Source: Pseudoxanthomonas japonensis (GTDB lineage: Bacteria; Pseudomonadota; Gammaproteobacteria; Xanthomonadales; Xanthomonadaceae). From it: a DNA stretch of 64,000 nt. This document shows positions 58,152 to 64,000 of this stretch, piece after piece; the stretch's first letter is position 1; each line of letters begins with the position of its first letter. The position numbers and the translations under genes were made by a program. Where the stretch lies: positions 45,526 through 109,525 of the forward strand of contig NZ_PDWW01000010.1 in the NCBI RefSeq assembly GCF_010093445.1. The letters are read 5' to 3'. The notes under the pieces were generated by a model. The model was not told the origin of the DNA. It made no database searches and was given only the letters and a program-made list of their open reading frames with translations.

Positions 58152-58304
58152 GTAGGAGCGACGTAAGTCGCGACCGCAAACCCGACGTCCCGAGAAAAGC
58201 TGGAGGATTGGTGTCGGGGGTGAAAGCAGACAGTGTTCTCCGGCGCTCGTTCGCAACGTCCCAGGTCGCACATGGCTTCCGGTCGCGACTTACGTCGCTC
58301 CTAC
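58152..58304. repeat. REPIN overlapping the hvfC 3' end
   Basis: GTAGGAGCGACGTAAGTCGC starts at 58152; the inverted copy GCGACTTACGTCGCTCCTAC ends at 58304 (153 bases in all). It is the same REP as at 9118-9264. The right-hand copy provides the last residues (PVGAT) and TAA stop (58290-58292) of the HvfC-like gene. It fills most of the gap to rnt. Confidence 0.92.
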
Positions 58305-59060
58305 AGGGGGGCAGCGGCTGGGCACGGTCCCCAGCAGCGTGCCTTCCTCGCGCATGCGCGACAGCATTGTCGCGCCCTGTTCGACGAAGGCGGGCACGTC
58401 GTCGACGCCTGCTTCCACCGCGAGCTTCCGCAACGTATCACTACCACTGCGGCCACCTTCGCCGAGCAGCTCGATCAGGCGGTACACCAGCGGCGAGATG
58501 GCGGCGAAGCGGATCTGGTGGCCGGCGTCGCGCCGGACGAGCAGCAGGGTCGGCTCGACCGGCGGCGCGTCGGGCTGGAACGCCGGACCGATGCGATGCA
58601 CGGGCCACTGGTAGGCCAATGCCCAGGCGAAGGGCGACACGACGGGCTCACCCGCAAGGAGGTCGCCATCGGGCACATGCGCCGGGACTGCGTCGTCGGC
58701 GATCTGCAGGGCCAGCTCGACCCACTCGTAGTGTGCGAGTTCGCGCAGCCAGGGAGGAAGCCCATCGTCTTCGCGCGATTCCAGGTAACGGATGAACTCG
58801 CGCGCGATCTCCGGGAACAGTGGTGTCTGGCTGCGGTGGTCGGCGTAGAAGCGGCGCACGAGCGCACGCCACGCATCGTCGCCCAGCGTCTTGCGGATCA
58901 CCGGGAAGTTGCCGGCCAGAAGGCCTTCGATGTTGTTGAAGAACAGATCGCGGTAGACCGCCAGTCGCCGGTCCTCGATGCCGGGCGGCGGGGGTTGCGA
59001 CGACGGATCCCGCAGGTGGCGCGACAGCGCGAACTGCTGGTCGTGCAGCGTGTCAGCCAT
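58290..59060 (-). CDS. HvfC/BufC-like partner protein (DUF2063)
   Basis: This 256-residue protein belongs to the DUF2063 (putative DNA-binding domain) family, recently shown to be the partner of DUF692 enzymes in copper-binding RiPP synthesis (HvfC, BufC). The N-terminal helical domain is [23 protein letters not shown] followed by [17 protein letters not shown]. It overlaps the hvfB-like gene by 8 bases (start at 59060, upstream stop at 59053). The final residues PVGAT and the stop codon come from a REP element. Confidence 0.9.
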   Translation of the reverse strand: MADTLHDQQFALSRHLRDPSSQPPPPGIEDRRLAVYRDLFFNNIEGLLAGNFPVIRKTLGDDAWRALVRRFYADHRSQTPLFPEIAREFIRYLESREDDGLPPWLRELAHYEWVELALQIADDAVPAHVPDGDLLAGEPVVSPFAWALAYQWPVHRIGPAFQPDAPPVEPTLLLVRRDAGHQIRFAAISPLVYRLIELLGEGGRSGSDTLRKLAVEAGVDDVPAFVEQGATMLSRMREEGTLLGTVPSRCPPVGAT

Positions 59061-59907
59061 GCGTGGCCTGGGCGGTCGTGCCGTTCGCATGCATCGCCTG
59101 CAGGTCGCGGACGCGCTGCAGTTCCGCGCACAGCTCCGCCAGTGGCGGGAAATTGAAATCGCGTTCCAGCAGGGTAGGGCGCACGCCATGGGTGGCATAG
59201 GCCGCCGCCAGCAGCGACCATACGTCGTCCTTCACCGGCGCGCCGTGCGTGTCGACCTTCAGGTCGTCGGCTTCGTCGTAATGGCCGGCGATGTGGTACG
59301 ACGCGATCCGCGCAGACGGCATGCGCGCCAGGAAATCGCGCGCGTCGTAGCCATGGTTGATGGCGTTGACGAACACGTTGTTGACGTCGAGCAGCAGGTC
59401 GCAGTCGGCTTCGCCCAGCACCGCGGCGATGAAGTCGGCTTCCGCCATCGCCTGGTAGGGCGCGGCGTAGTAGGAGACGTTCTCCACGGCGATGCGGCGG
59501 CCCAGCGCATCCTGCGCCTGGCGGATATGCGCGGCGACGTGGCGGACCGCCTCCTCGGTAAACGGGATCGGCATCAGGTCGTACAGATGGCCGTCGTCGC
59601 TGCAGTAGCTCAGGTGTTCGCTGTACAGCGACACGCCATGCTGGTCGAGGAAGCGCCGCGTGCGTGCTAGGAAGGTGTCGTCCAGCGGCGTCATGCCGCC
59701 CAGCGAGAGCGACAGGCCGTGGCAGGTGACCGGATGGCGGGCGGACAGCACCTGCAGTGCTTCGCCGTAGCGGCCACCCACGCCGATCCAGTTGTCCGGC
59801 GCGCACTCGAGAAAATCGAACGCGCCGGCCGGCGCATCCAGCAGTTCGCCCAGCAGTGCGCGACGCAGGCCGAGGCCAGCAGTGTGGGTGGAGAGGGGAT
59901 GGCTCAT
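59053..59907 (-). CDS. HvfB/BufB-like MNIO enzyme (DUF692)
   Basis: This 284-residue TIM-barrel enzyme is a multinuclear non-heme iron-dependent oxidase (MNIO, DUF692), like MbnB, HvfB and BufB, which modify cysteines of RiPP precursors. Metal-ligand motifs are all visible: [49 protein letters not shown] and VDTHGAPV. It lies 58 bases downstream of the EF-hand/EGKCG precursor gene and overlaps the partner gene. The expected reaction is conversion of Cys in EGKCG to an oxazolone-thioamide or thiooxazole copper ligand. Confidence 0.93.
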   Translation of the reverse strand: MSHPLSTHTAGLGLRRALLGELLDAPAGAFDFLECAPDNWIGVGGRYGEALQVLSARHPVTCHGLSLSLGGMTPLDDTFLARTRRFLDQHGVSLYSEHLSYCSDDGHLYDLMPIPFTEEAVRHVAAHIRQAQDALGRRIAVENVSYYAAPYQAMAEADFIAAVLGEADCDLLLDVNNVFVNAINHGYDARDFLARMPSARIASYHIAGHYDEADDLKVDTHGAPVKDDVWSLLAAAYATHGVRPTLLERDFNFPPLAELCAELQRVRDLQAMHANGTTAQATHG

Positions 59908-59965
59908 GCGCGGGGTGTGCGCGGATCCCGGCGGTGCGCCAGGATCCGCGTCGACCGATCAGGGC

Positions 59966-60361
59966 TTACTTGTCGCCGGTCTTCTTGTCGCCGCCGCACT
60001 TGCCCTCGCCACACTTGCCTTCACCGCACTTGCCCTCGGCACCCTTGGTGCCGGCATGGGCCTTGTGCTCGGCGGCGTCGATGAAGCCATCCTTGTTGGT
60101 GTCGATCTCGGCGAACTTCGCCGCCTTGTCCGGGTGCGCGGCGGTGAACTCGGCCTGCGAGACCTTGCCGTCCTTGTCGGTGTCGATCTTCGCCATGCCG
60201 CACTTGCCTTCGCCGCATTTGCCTTCGGCCGTCTTGGCGGCGTCCTGCGCGGCCAGCAGGTAGCCCTGCGCCAGCGGTTCCATGGCGAAGGCGGAACCGG
60301 TCAGGGCAAGGCCGCCGACCAGGGCGATGGCGACAGCGGCGGGCTTGTTCGTCTTGGACAT
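59966..60361 (-). CDS. EF-hand-containing EGKCG precursor (HvfA/bufferin-like RiPP)
   Basis: This 131-residue protein has a signal peptide ending TGSAFA (cleavage after residue 26). It has five EGKCG motifs in two clusters (46-55 and 109-123, the latter followed by GDKK). Between the clusters are two canonical EF-hand loops, DTDKDGKVSQAE (60-71) and DTNKDGFIDAAE (87-98). EGKCG is the motif modified by HvfB-HvfC in Haemophilus to bind copper. It is the first gene of a three-gene operon with the MNIO enzyme and partner. The ATG at 60361 has GGAG nine bases upstream; another ATG at 60367 lies too close to it. A periplasmic copper-buffering peptide with calcium-binding domains is likely. Confidence 0.87.
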   Translation of the reverse strand: MSKTNKPAAVAIALVGGLALTGSAFAMEPLAQGYLLAAQDAAKTAEGKCGEGKCGMAKIDTDKDGKVSQAEFTAAHPDKAAKFAEIDTNKDGFIDAAEHKAHAGTKGAEGKCGEGKCGEGKCGGDKKTGDK

Positions 60362-60458
60362 CGTCATGCTCTCCAATGAGGTGCGACGGGGGCCGCACGG
60401 GAAGTGGCGACAGTGTAGACGCAGTCCGTTAGCCGGCCGTATGCAGGGCCTGAAACGC

Positions 60459-60486
60459 CTGCGCCCCGCATGGGAGCGGGGCGCAG
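60459..60486 (-). terminator. strong hairpin after phoU
   Basis: CTGCGCCCCGC and GCGGGGCGCAG form a perfect 11-bp stem with a 6-base loop, 39 bases after the phoU stop; on the minus strand the following bases are GCGTTT. A short T-run makes it a plausible terminator of the pst-phoU transcript, ahead of the hvfA-like gene on the same strand. Confidence 0.6.
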
Positions 60487-60524
60487 GTGGTGTTGCGGTG
60501 CGGAACGGGTCGGCCCGGCCCGGC

Positions 60525-61235
60525 TCAGACCGCGCCGGTGGTGCTGGTCTCGTCGCGCTTGTCGCGCGGGGGCAGCGGCTGCTCGCCGTGCACCAGGAAC
60601 CAGACGTTCTCGGCGATGTTGGTGGCGTGGTCGCCGATGCGCTCCAGGTTCTTCGCCATGAACAGCAGGTGCGTGCACGGCGTGATGTTGCGCGGGTCTT
60701 CCATCATGTAGGTCAGCAGCTCGCGGAACAGTGCGGTGTAGTGTGCGTCCAGCTCGGCATCGCGCGCGCGGACCTGCACCGCCTGTTCGGCGTCGCCGTT
60801 CTGGTAGGCAGCCAGCACGTCGCGCACCTGGCGGGCCGCCAGCTTGCCGAGCGCGCGCAGGCCGGTGATCTGCGGCATCGGCGGCGACACGTTGAGGGCG
60901 ATGGACCGCTTGGCCACGTTGGCCGCGTAGTCGCCGATGCGCTCGATGTCGGCCGGGATGCGCAGGCCGGCGAGGATCTCGCGCAGGTCGCGCGCCATCG
61001 GGCCACGCAGCGCCAGGTGCATCACGTCGTGGCTGACCTGGTGCTCGATGGCATCGATGGCCTCGTCGTTGGCGATGATGCGCTGGGCGGCCTTGTCGTC
61101 GCGGCGCTCGACCACGTCCAGCGCGGCTTCCAGCTGCGCGACCGCGGTTTCGCCCATGCGCACGATCTCGGCCACGATGCGGCGCTGTTCTTCGTCGTAG
61201 CTCTTCACGATATGGTCGTTGGGTTGGGTGTTCAT
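60525..61235 (-). CDS. phoU: phosphate signalling protein PhoU
   Basis: PhoU (236 residues, E. coli 241) links the Pst transporter to the PhoR sensor kinase and represses the Pho regulon when phosphate is plentiful. Two three-helix repeats are seen (around GETAVAQLEAALDVVERRDD and DPRNITPCTHLLFMAKNLERIGDHATNIAE), with metal-binding E/D-x3-D patterns (ADIERIGDYAANVA; NLERIGDHATNIAE). It is the last gene of the pst cluster on this strand, separated from pstB by a 124-base repeat. Confidence 0.96.
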   Translation of the reverse strand: MNTQPNDHIVKSYDEEQRRIVAEIVRMGETAVAQLEAALDVVERRDDKAAQRIIANDEAIDAIEHQVSHDVMHLALRGPMARDLREILAGLRIPADIERIGDYAANVAKRSIALNVSPPMPQITGLRALGKLAARQVRDVLAAYQNGDAEQAVQVRARDAELDAHYTALFRELLTYMMEDPRNITPCTHLLFMAKNLERIGDHATNIAENVWFLVHGEQPLPPRDKRDETSTTGAV

Positions 61236-61246
61236 GGGGACGCCGT

Positions 61247-61350
61247 CATTGGTGATTCGTGATGGGTGATTCGCGATGGGATGAACCGGTGCCGTTTCAT
61301 GCTGGGGTGCTCGCTTTGGCGAATCACCAATCCCCAATCACGAATCACGG
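61247..61350. repeat. imperfect inverted repeat between pstB and phoU
   Basis: ATTGGTGATTCGTGATGGGT followed by GATTCGC (61248-61274) and, in inverse orientation, GCGAATCACC...CCCAATCACGAATCAC (61320-61348) flank a 45-base centre. GATTCGTGATTGGTGATTC-type repeats are common between genes of xanthomonads. Its position inside the pst-phoU operon may lower phoU expression or process the mRNA. Confidence 0.7.
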
Positions 61351-61359
61351 GTTCCGGCA

Positions 61360-62178
61360 TCAGCCGAACCTGCCGGTGATGTAGTCTTCGGTCTGCTGCT
61401 TGCCGGGGTTGGAGAAGATCGTCGACGTGGCGTCGTGCTCCACCAGCTCGCCCAGGTACATGAAGGCGGTGTAGTCCGACACGCGCGCCGCCTGCTGCAT
61501 GTTGTGGGTGACGATGGCGATGGTGTACTGGTGCTTCAGTTCCTCGATCAGTTGCTCGATCTTGCTGGTCGAGATGGGGTCCAGCGCCGAGGTCGGCTCG
61601 TCCAGCAGGATCACGTCCGGGCGCAGCGCCACCGCACGCGCGATGCACAGGCGCTGCTGCTGGCCGCCAGACAAACCCAGCGCGCTCTGCTTCAGCTTGT
61701 CCTTGGCTTCGTCCCACAGCGCCGCCTGGCGCAGCGCCTGCTCGACGCGCACGTCCATGTCGGCCTTGTTCAGGCGTTCGTGGTGGCGGATGCCGTAGGC
61801 GACGTTCTCGAAGATGGTCATCGGGAACGGCACCGGCTTCTGGAACACCATGCCCACCTTGCTGCGCAGACGGTTCATCGGGTACCTGGTGTCGAGGATG
61901 TTCTCGCCATCCAGCAGTACCTCGCCCTTGGCATGCAGCTTGGGGTACAGCGAATAGATGCGGTTGAACACGCGCAGCAGGGTGGACTTGCCGCAGCCGG
62001 AGGGACCGATCAGCGCGGTGACGCGCTTTTCCGGGATCTCCAGGTTGATGTTCTTCAGCGCGTGGAAGTCGCCGTAATAGAAGTCCAGGCCCTTGGCCGC
62101 CAGCTTCACGCTGGCCGGCGCGGCGAGGTCGTCGTGGCGCTGCGGCGTCACCACGGCAATGCGGGCGGCGTCATTCAT
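61360..62178 (-). CDS. pstB: phosphate ABC transporter ATP-binding protein
   Basis: PstB (272 residues) is the ATPase of the high-affinity phosphate importer. Walker A is [12 protein letters not shown], the signature is [17 protein letters not shown], Walker B is [13 protein letters not shown], and the H-loop is [14 protein letters not shown]. It overlaps pstA by 8 bases. The PstB subfamily is recognisable from [25 protein letters not shown]. Confidence 0.98.
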   Translation of the reverse strand: MNDAARIAVVTPQRHDDLAAPASVKLAAKGLDFYYGDFHALKNINLEIPEKRVTALIGPSGCGKSTLLRVFNRIYSLYPKLHAKGEVLLDGENILDTRYPMNRLRSKVGMVFQKPVPFPMTIFENVAYGIRHHERLNKADMDVRVEQALRQAALWDEAKDKLKQSALGLSGGQQQRLCIARAVALRPDVILLDEPTSALDPISTSKIEQLIEELKHQYTIAIVTHNMQQAARVSDYTAFMYLGELVEHDATSTIFSNPGKQQTEDYITGRFG

Positions 62179-63022
62179 GGGTCACCTTGTTTCGAAGAAG
62201 GATGGTTCGCGCGATCAGGCTGAGCACCAGCACCATGCCGGTGACGAGGAAGGCGCCGGCCCAGGCCAGCGAGTTCCACGAGTCGTAGGGGCTCATCGCG
62301 TACTGGAAGATCACCATGGGCAGGTTGGCCATGGACTGGTTGAGGTCCGTGCTCCAGAACTGGTTGTTGAACGCGGTAAACAGCAGCGGAGCGGTTTCGC
62401 CGCTGATGCGCGCCAGGGCGAGCAGGATGCCGGTGACGATGCCCGGCAACGCCGAGCGCATCAGCACCTGGGTGGTGACCTTCCACTGCGGCACGCCGAG
62501 CGACAGCGCGGCTTCGCGCATCTGCTGCGGCACCAGCCGCAGCATCTCGTCGGTGGTGCGCACGATCACCGGCAGTGCGATGAATGCCAGCGCCACCGCA
62601 CCAGCCCAGGCGGAGTAGTGGCCCATCTGCGCCACCATCACGGTGTAGATGAAGAGGCCCAGCACGATGGACGGCGCCGACAGCAGGATGTCGTTGACGA
62701 AACGGACGGTTTCGCCCAGCCAGTGCTTGTTGGCGTATTCGGCCAGGTAGGTGCCGGCGGCGATGCCGATCGGCGTGCCCAGCAGGATCGCCAGCAGGCT
62801 GATCACCACGCTGCCGAACAGCGCGTTGGCCAGGCCGCCGGGTTCGTTAGGCGGCGGCGTCATCTGGGTGAACAGGTCCAGGTTCAGGCTGCCCATGCCC
62901 TTGGTGATCGTGGTCCACAGGATCCAGACCAGCCACATCAGGCCGAACGCGGCGGCGGCGATGGACAGCGAGAGCGCGGCGACATTCTTGACCTTGCGCC
63001 AGGTGTAGAGCGAAGCGGACAT
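62171..63022 (-). CDS. pstA: phosphate ABC transporter permease PstA
   Basis: PstA (283 residues) is one of the two inner-membrane channel subunits. Six transmembrane helices and the EAA loop ([22 protein letters not shown]) are visible. It starts as TGATG with the pstC stop and overlaps pstB by 8 bases, so the three genes are translationally coupled. Confidence 0.97.
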   Translation of the reverse strand: MSASLYTWRKVKNVAALSLSIAAAAFGLMWLVWILWTTITKGMGSLNLDLFTQMTPPPNEPGGLANALFGSVVISLLAILLGTPIGIAAGTYLAEYANKHWLGETVRFVNDILLSAPSIVLGLFIYTVMVAQMGHYSAWAGAVALAFIALPVIVRTTDEMLRLVPQQMREAALSLGVPQWKVTTQVLMRSALPGIVTGILLALARISGETAPLLFTAFNNQFWSTDLNQSMANLPMVIFQYAMSPYDSWNSLAWAGAFLVTGMVLVLSLIARTILLRNKVTHE

Positions 63023-63993
63023 CAGTTGCCCTCCCGCTTGGCGAGCTGGCGCAGCATCAGGCGGGCGATCGCCAGCACGATGAAGGTCAGCACGAACAGG
63101 GTGAAGCCGAGCAGCAGCAGCGAGCCCTTGTGCAGCGGGTCGGTGGCTTCGGCGAATTCATTGGCGATGGTCGCGGCGATCGAGGTGCCAGGTTCCAGCA
63201 GCGCCAGGCTGATCGCGTAGGCGTTGCCGATAACGAAGGTCACCGCCATCGTTTCGCCGAGCGCGCGGCCCAGGCCGAGGAACACGCCGCCGATCACCGC
63301 GGAGCGGGTGTAGGGCAGCACGATGTCCCAGACCACTTCCCACCTGGTCGAGCCCAGCGCGTACGCGGATTCCTTAAGGCGGCCCGGCACGGTCAGGAAG
63401 ACCTCGCGCATCACCGACGAGATGAAGGGGATCACCATGATGGCCAGCACCAGGCCGGCGGTCATCATGCCAATGCCCAGCGGCGGGCCCGACAGCAGCA
63501 CGCCGACCAGCGGCAGCTGGCCGAGGTTGTCGTTGATCCACGGATAGACGTGTTCGCTCAGCTGCGGCGCCAGCACGAACAGGCCCCACATGCCGTAGAT
63601 GATCGAGGGGATGCCGGCCAGCAGTTCAATGGCCATGCCGACCGGACCGCGCATCCAGGCCGGCGCGACTTCGGTCAGGAACACCGCGATGCCGAAGCTC
63701 ACCGGCACGGCGATCAGCATGGCGATGCCGGCGCTGACCAGCGTGCCGAAGATCGGCACCAGCGCACCGAACTCGCGCGTGCCGACGTTCCAGTTGGTGC
63801 TGGTGAAGAAGCCGAGGCCGAAGGTCTGCAGGGCTTCACGGCCGCCCCACAACATCGAGACGGCAGCGGCGATCAGGGAGAACAGGACGAACAGGCCGGC
63901 GCCGGTCAGGGTCAGCCGGAACAGCGTGTCGGCGCGTGCGTCTTTCGCAGTGCGCACGTCCGTCAGGGAAGCGGGGAGGGCGGTGGCGTTCAT
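63022..63993 (-). CDS. pstC: phosphate ABC transporter permease PstC
   Basis: PstC (323 residues, complete) is the second channel subunit. The EAA loop is VPGRLKESAYALGSTRWEVVWDI; LGRALGETMAVTFVIGN is typical of PstC. It starts at the window edge side (ATG 63993), seven bases from the end, so pstS, expected immediately upstream, lies outside the window. Confidence 0.97.
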   Translation of the reverse strand: MNATALPASLTDVRTAKDARADTLFRLTLTGAGLFVLFSLIAAAVSMLWGGREALQTFGLGFFTSTNWNVGTREFGALVPIFGTLVSAGIAMLIAVPVSFGIAVFLTEVAPAWMRGPVGMAIELLAGIPSIIYGMWGLFVLAPQLSEHVYPWINDNLGQLPLVGVLLSGPPLGIGMMTAGLVLAIMVIPFISSVMREVFLTVPGRLKESAYALGSTRWEVVWDIVLPYTRSAVIGGVFLGLGRALGETMAVTFVIGNAYAISLALLEPGTSIAATIANEFAEATDPLHKGSLLLLGFTLFVLTFIVLAIARLMLRQLAKREGN

Positions 63994-64000
63994 GCAACCC

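Overview
The window looks like a chromosomal segment of a high-GC gammaproteobacterium of the Xanthomonadaceae (Pseudoxanthomonas/Lysobacter/Stenotrophomonas-like). The evidence is the gene order, the protein families (Oar-type TonB receptor, TPR-sulfotransferases, map-glnD-dapD-yffB-dapE-asnB cluster) and many GTAG-type REP hairpins between genes. The genus is inferred; no ribosomal RNA is present. I found no phage, insertion sequence or CRISPR array.

Region 1 (1-23 kb). After the 3' part of a di-heme oxidoreductase gene and a methyltransferase gene comes the conserved envelope and translation block on the minus strand. In transcription order it reads pyrH, (CDF transporter), frr, uppS, cdsA, dxr, rseP, bamA, lpxD, fabZ, lpxA, lpxB, rnhB, (small hypothetical), dnaE, accA. 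This is the Pseudomonas-type order without skp. Many genes are joined by ATGA, TGATG or very short junctions. Region 2 (22-31.6 kb) interrupts the usual tsf-pyrH neighbourhood with a cupin gene, an AIM24 gene, a large Oar-like TonB-dependent receptor, two overlapping TPR-sulfotransferases and an HDOD-GGDEF protein. Region 3 (31.8-42 kb) has tsf and rpsB on the minus strand, with a good rpsB promoter and a long leader. Divergent from them is map-glnD-dapD-yffB-dapE-asnB (protein maturation, nitrogen sensing, lysine/peptidoglycan precursor and asparagine synthesis).

Region 4 (42-58 kb) holds a penicillin-acylase family enzyme, a bacterioferritin without the heme-ligand Met, tpm, parC (whose 3' end is followed by two extra tandem copies), an SLC13 permease, tRNA-Leu(CAG), rnr, a GFA protein, rlmB, a DmpA-type peptidase, a divergent XRE-cupin regulator/RhtA-like exporter pair around a perfect inverted-repeat operator, and rnt. 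Region 5 (58-64 kb) contains a three-gene copper-RiPP (bufferin/HvfABC-like) operon whose precursor carries two EF-hands, then phoU-pstB-pstA-pstC.

Two observations stand out. Upstream of asnB is a complete transcription attenuator: a 27-codon leader peptide with 8 Asn codons followed by mutually exclusive antiterminator and terminator hairpins. At 58.3-60.4 kb is the EF-hand-containing EGKCG precursor with its MNIO enzyme and partner. A third theme is that REP elements have been incorporated into gene ends: four genes take their stop codons from REPs, two of these also take the same C-terminal PVGAT tail, and a fifth gene (asnB) carries a REP inside its reading frame.
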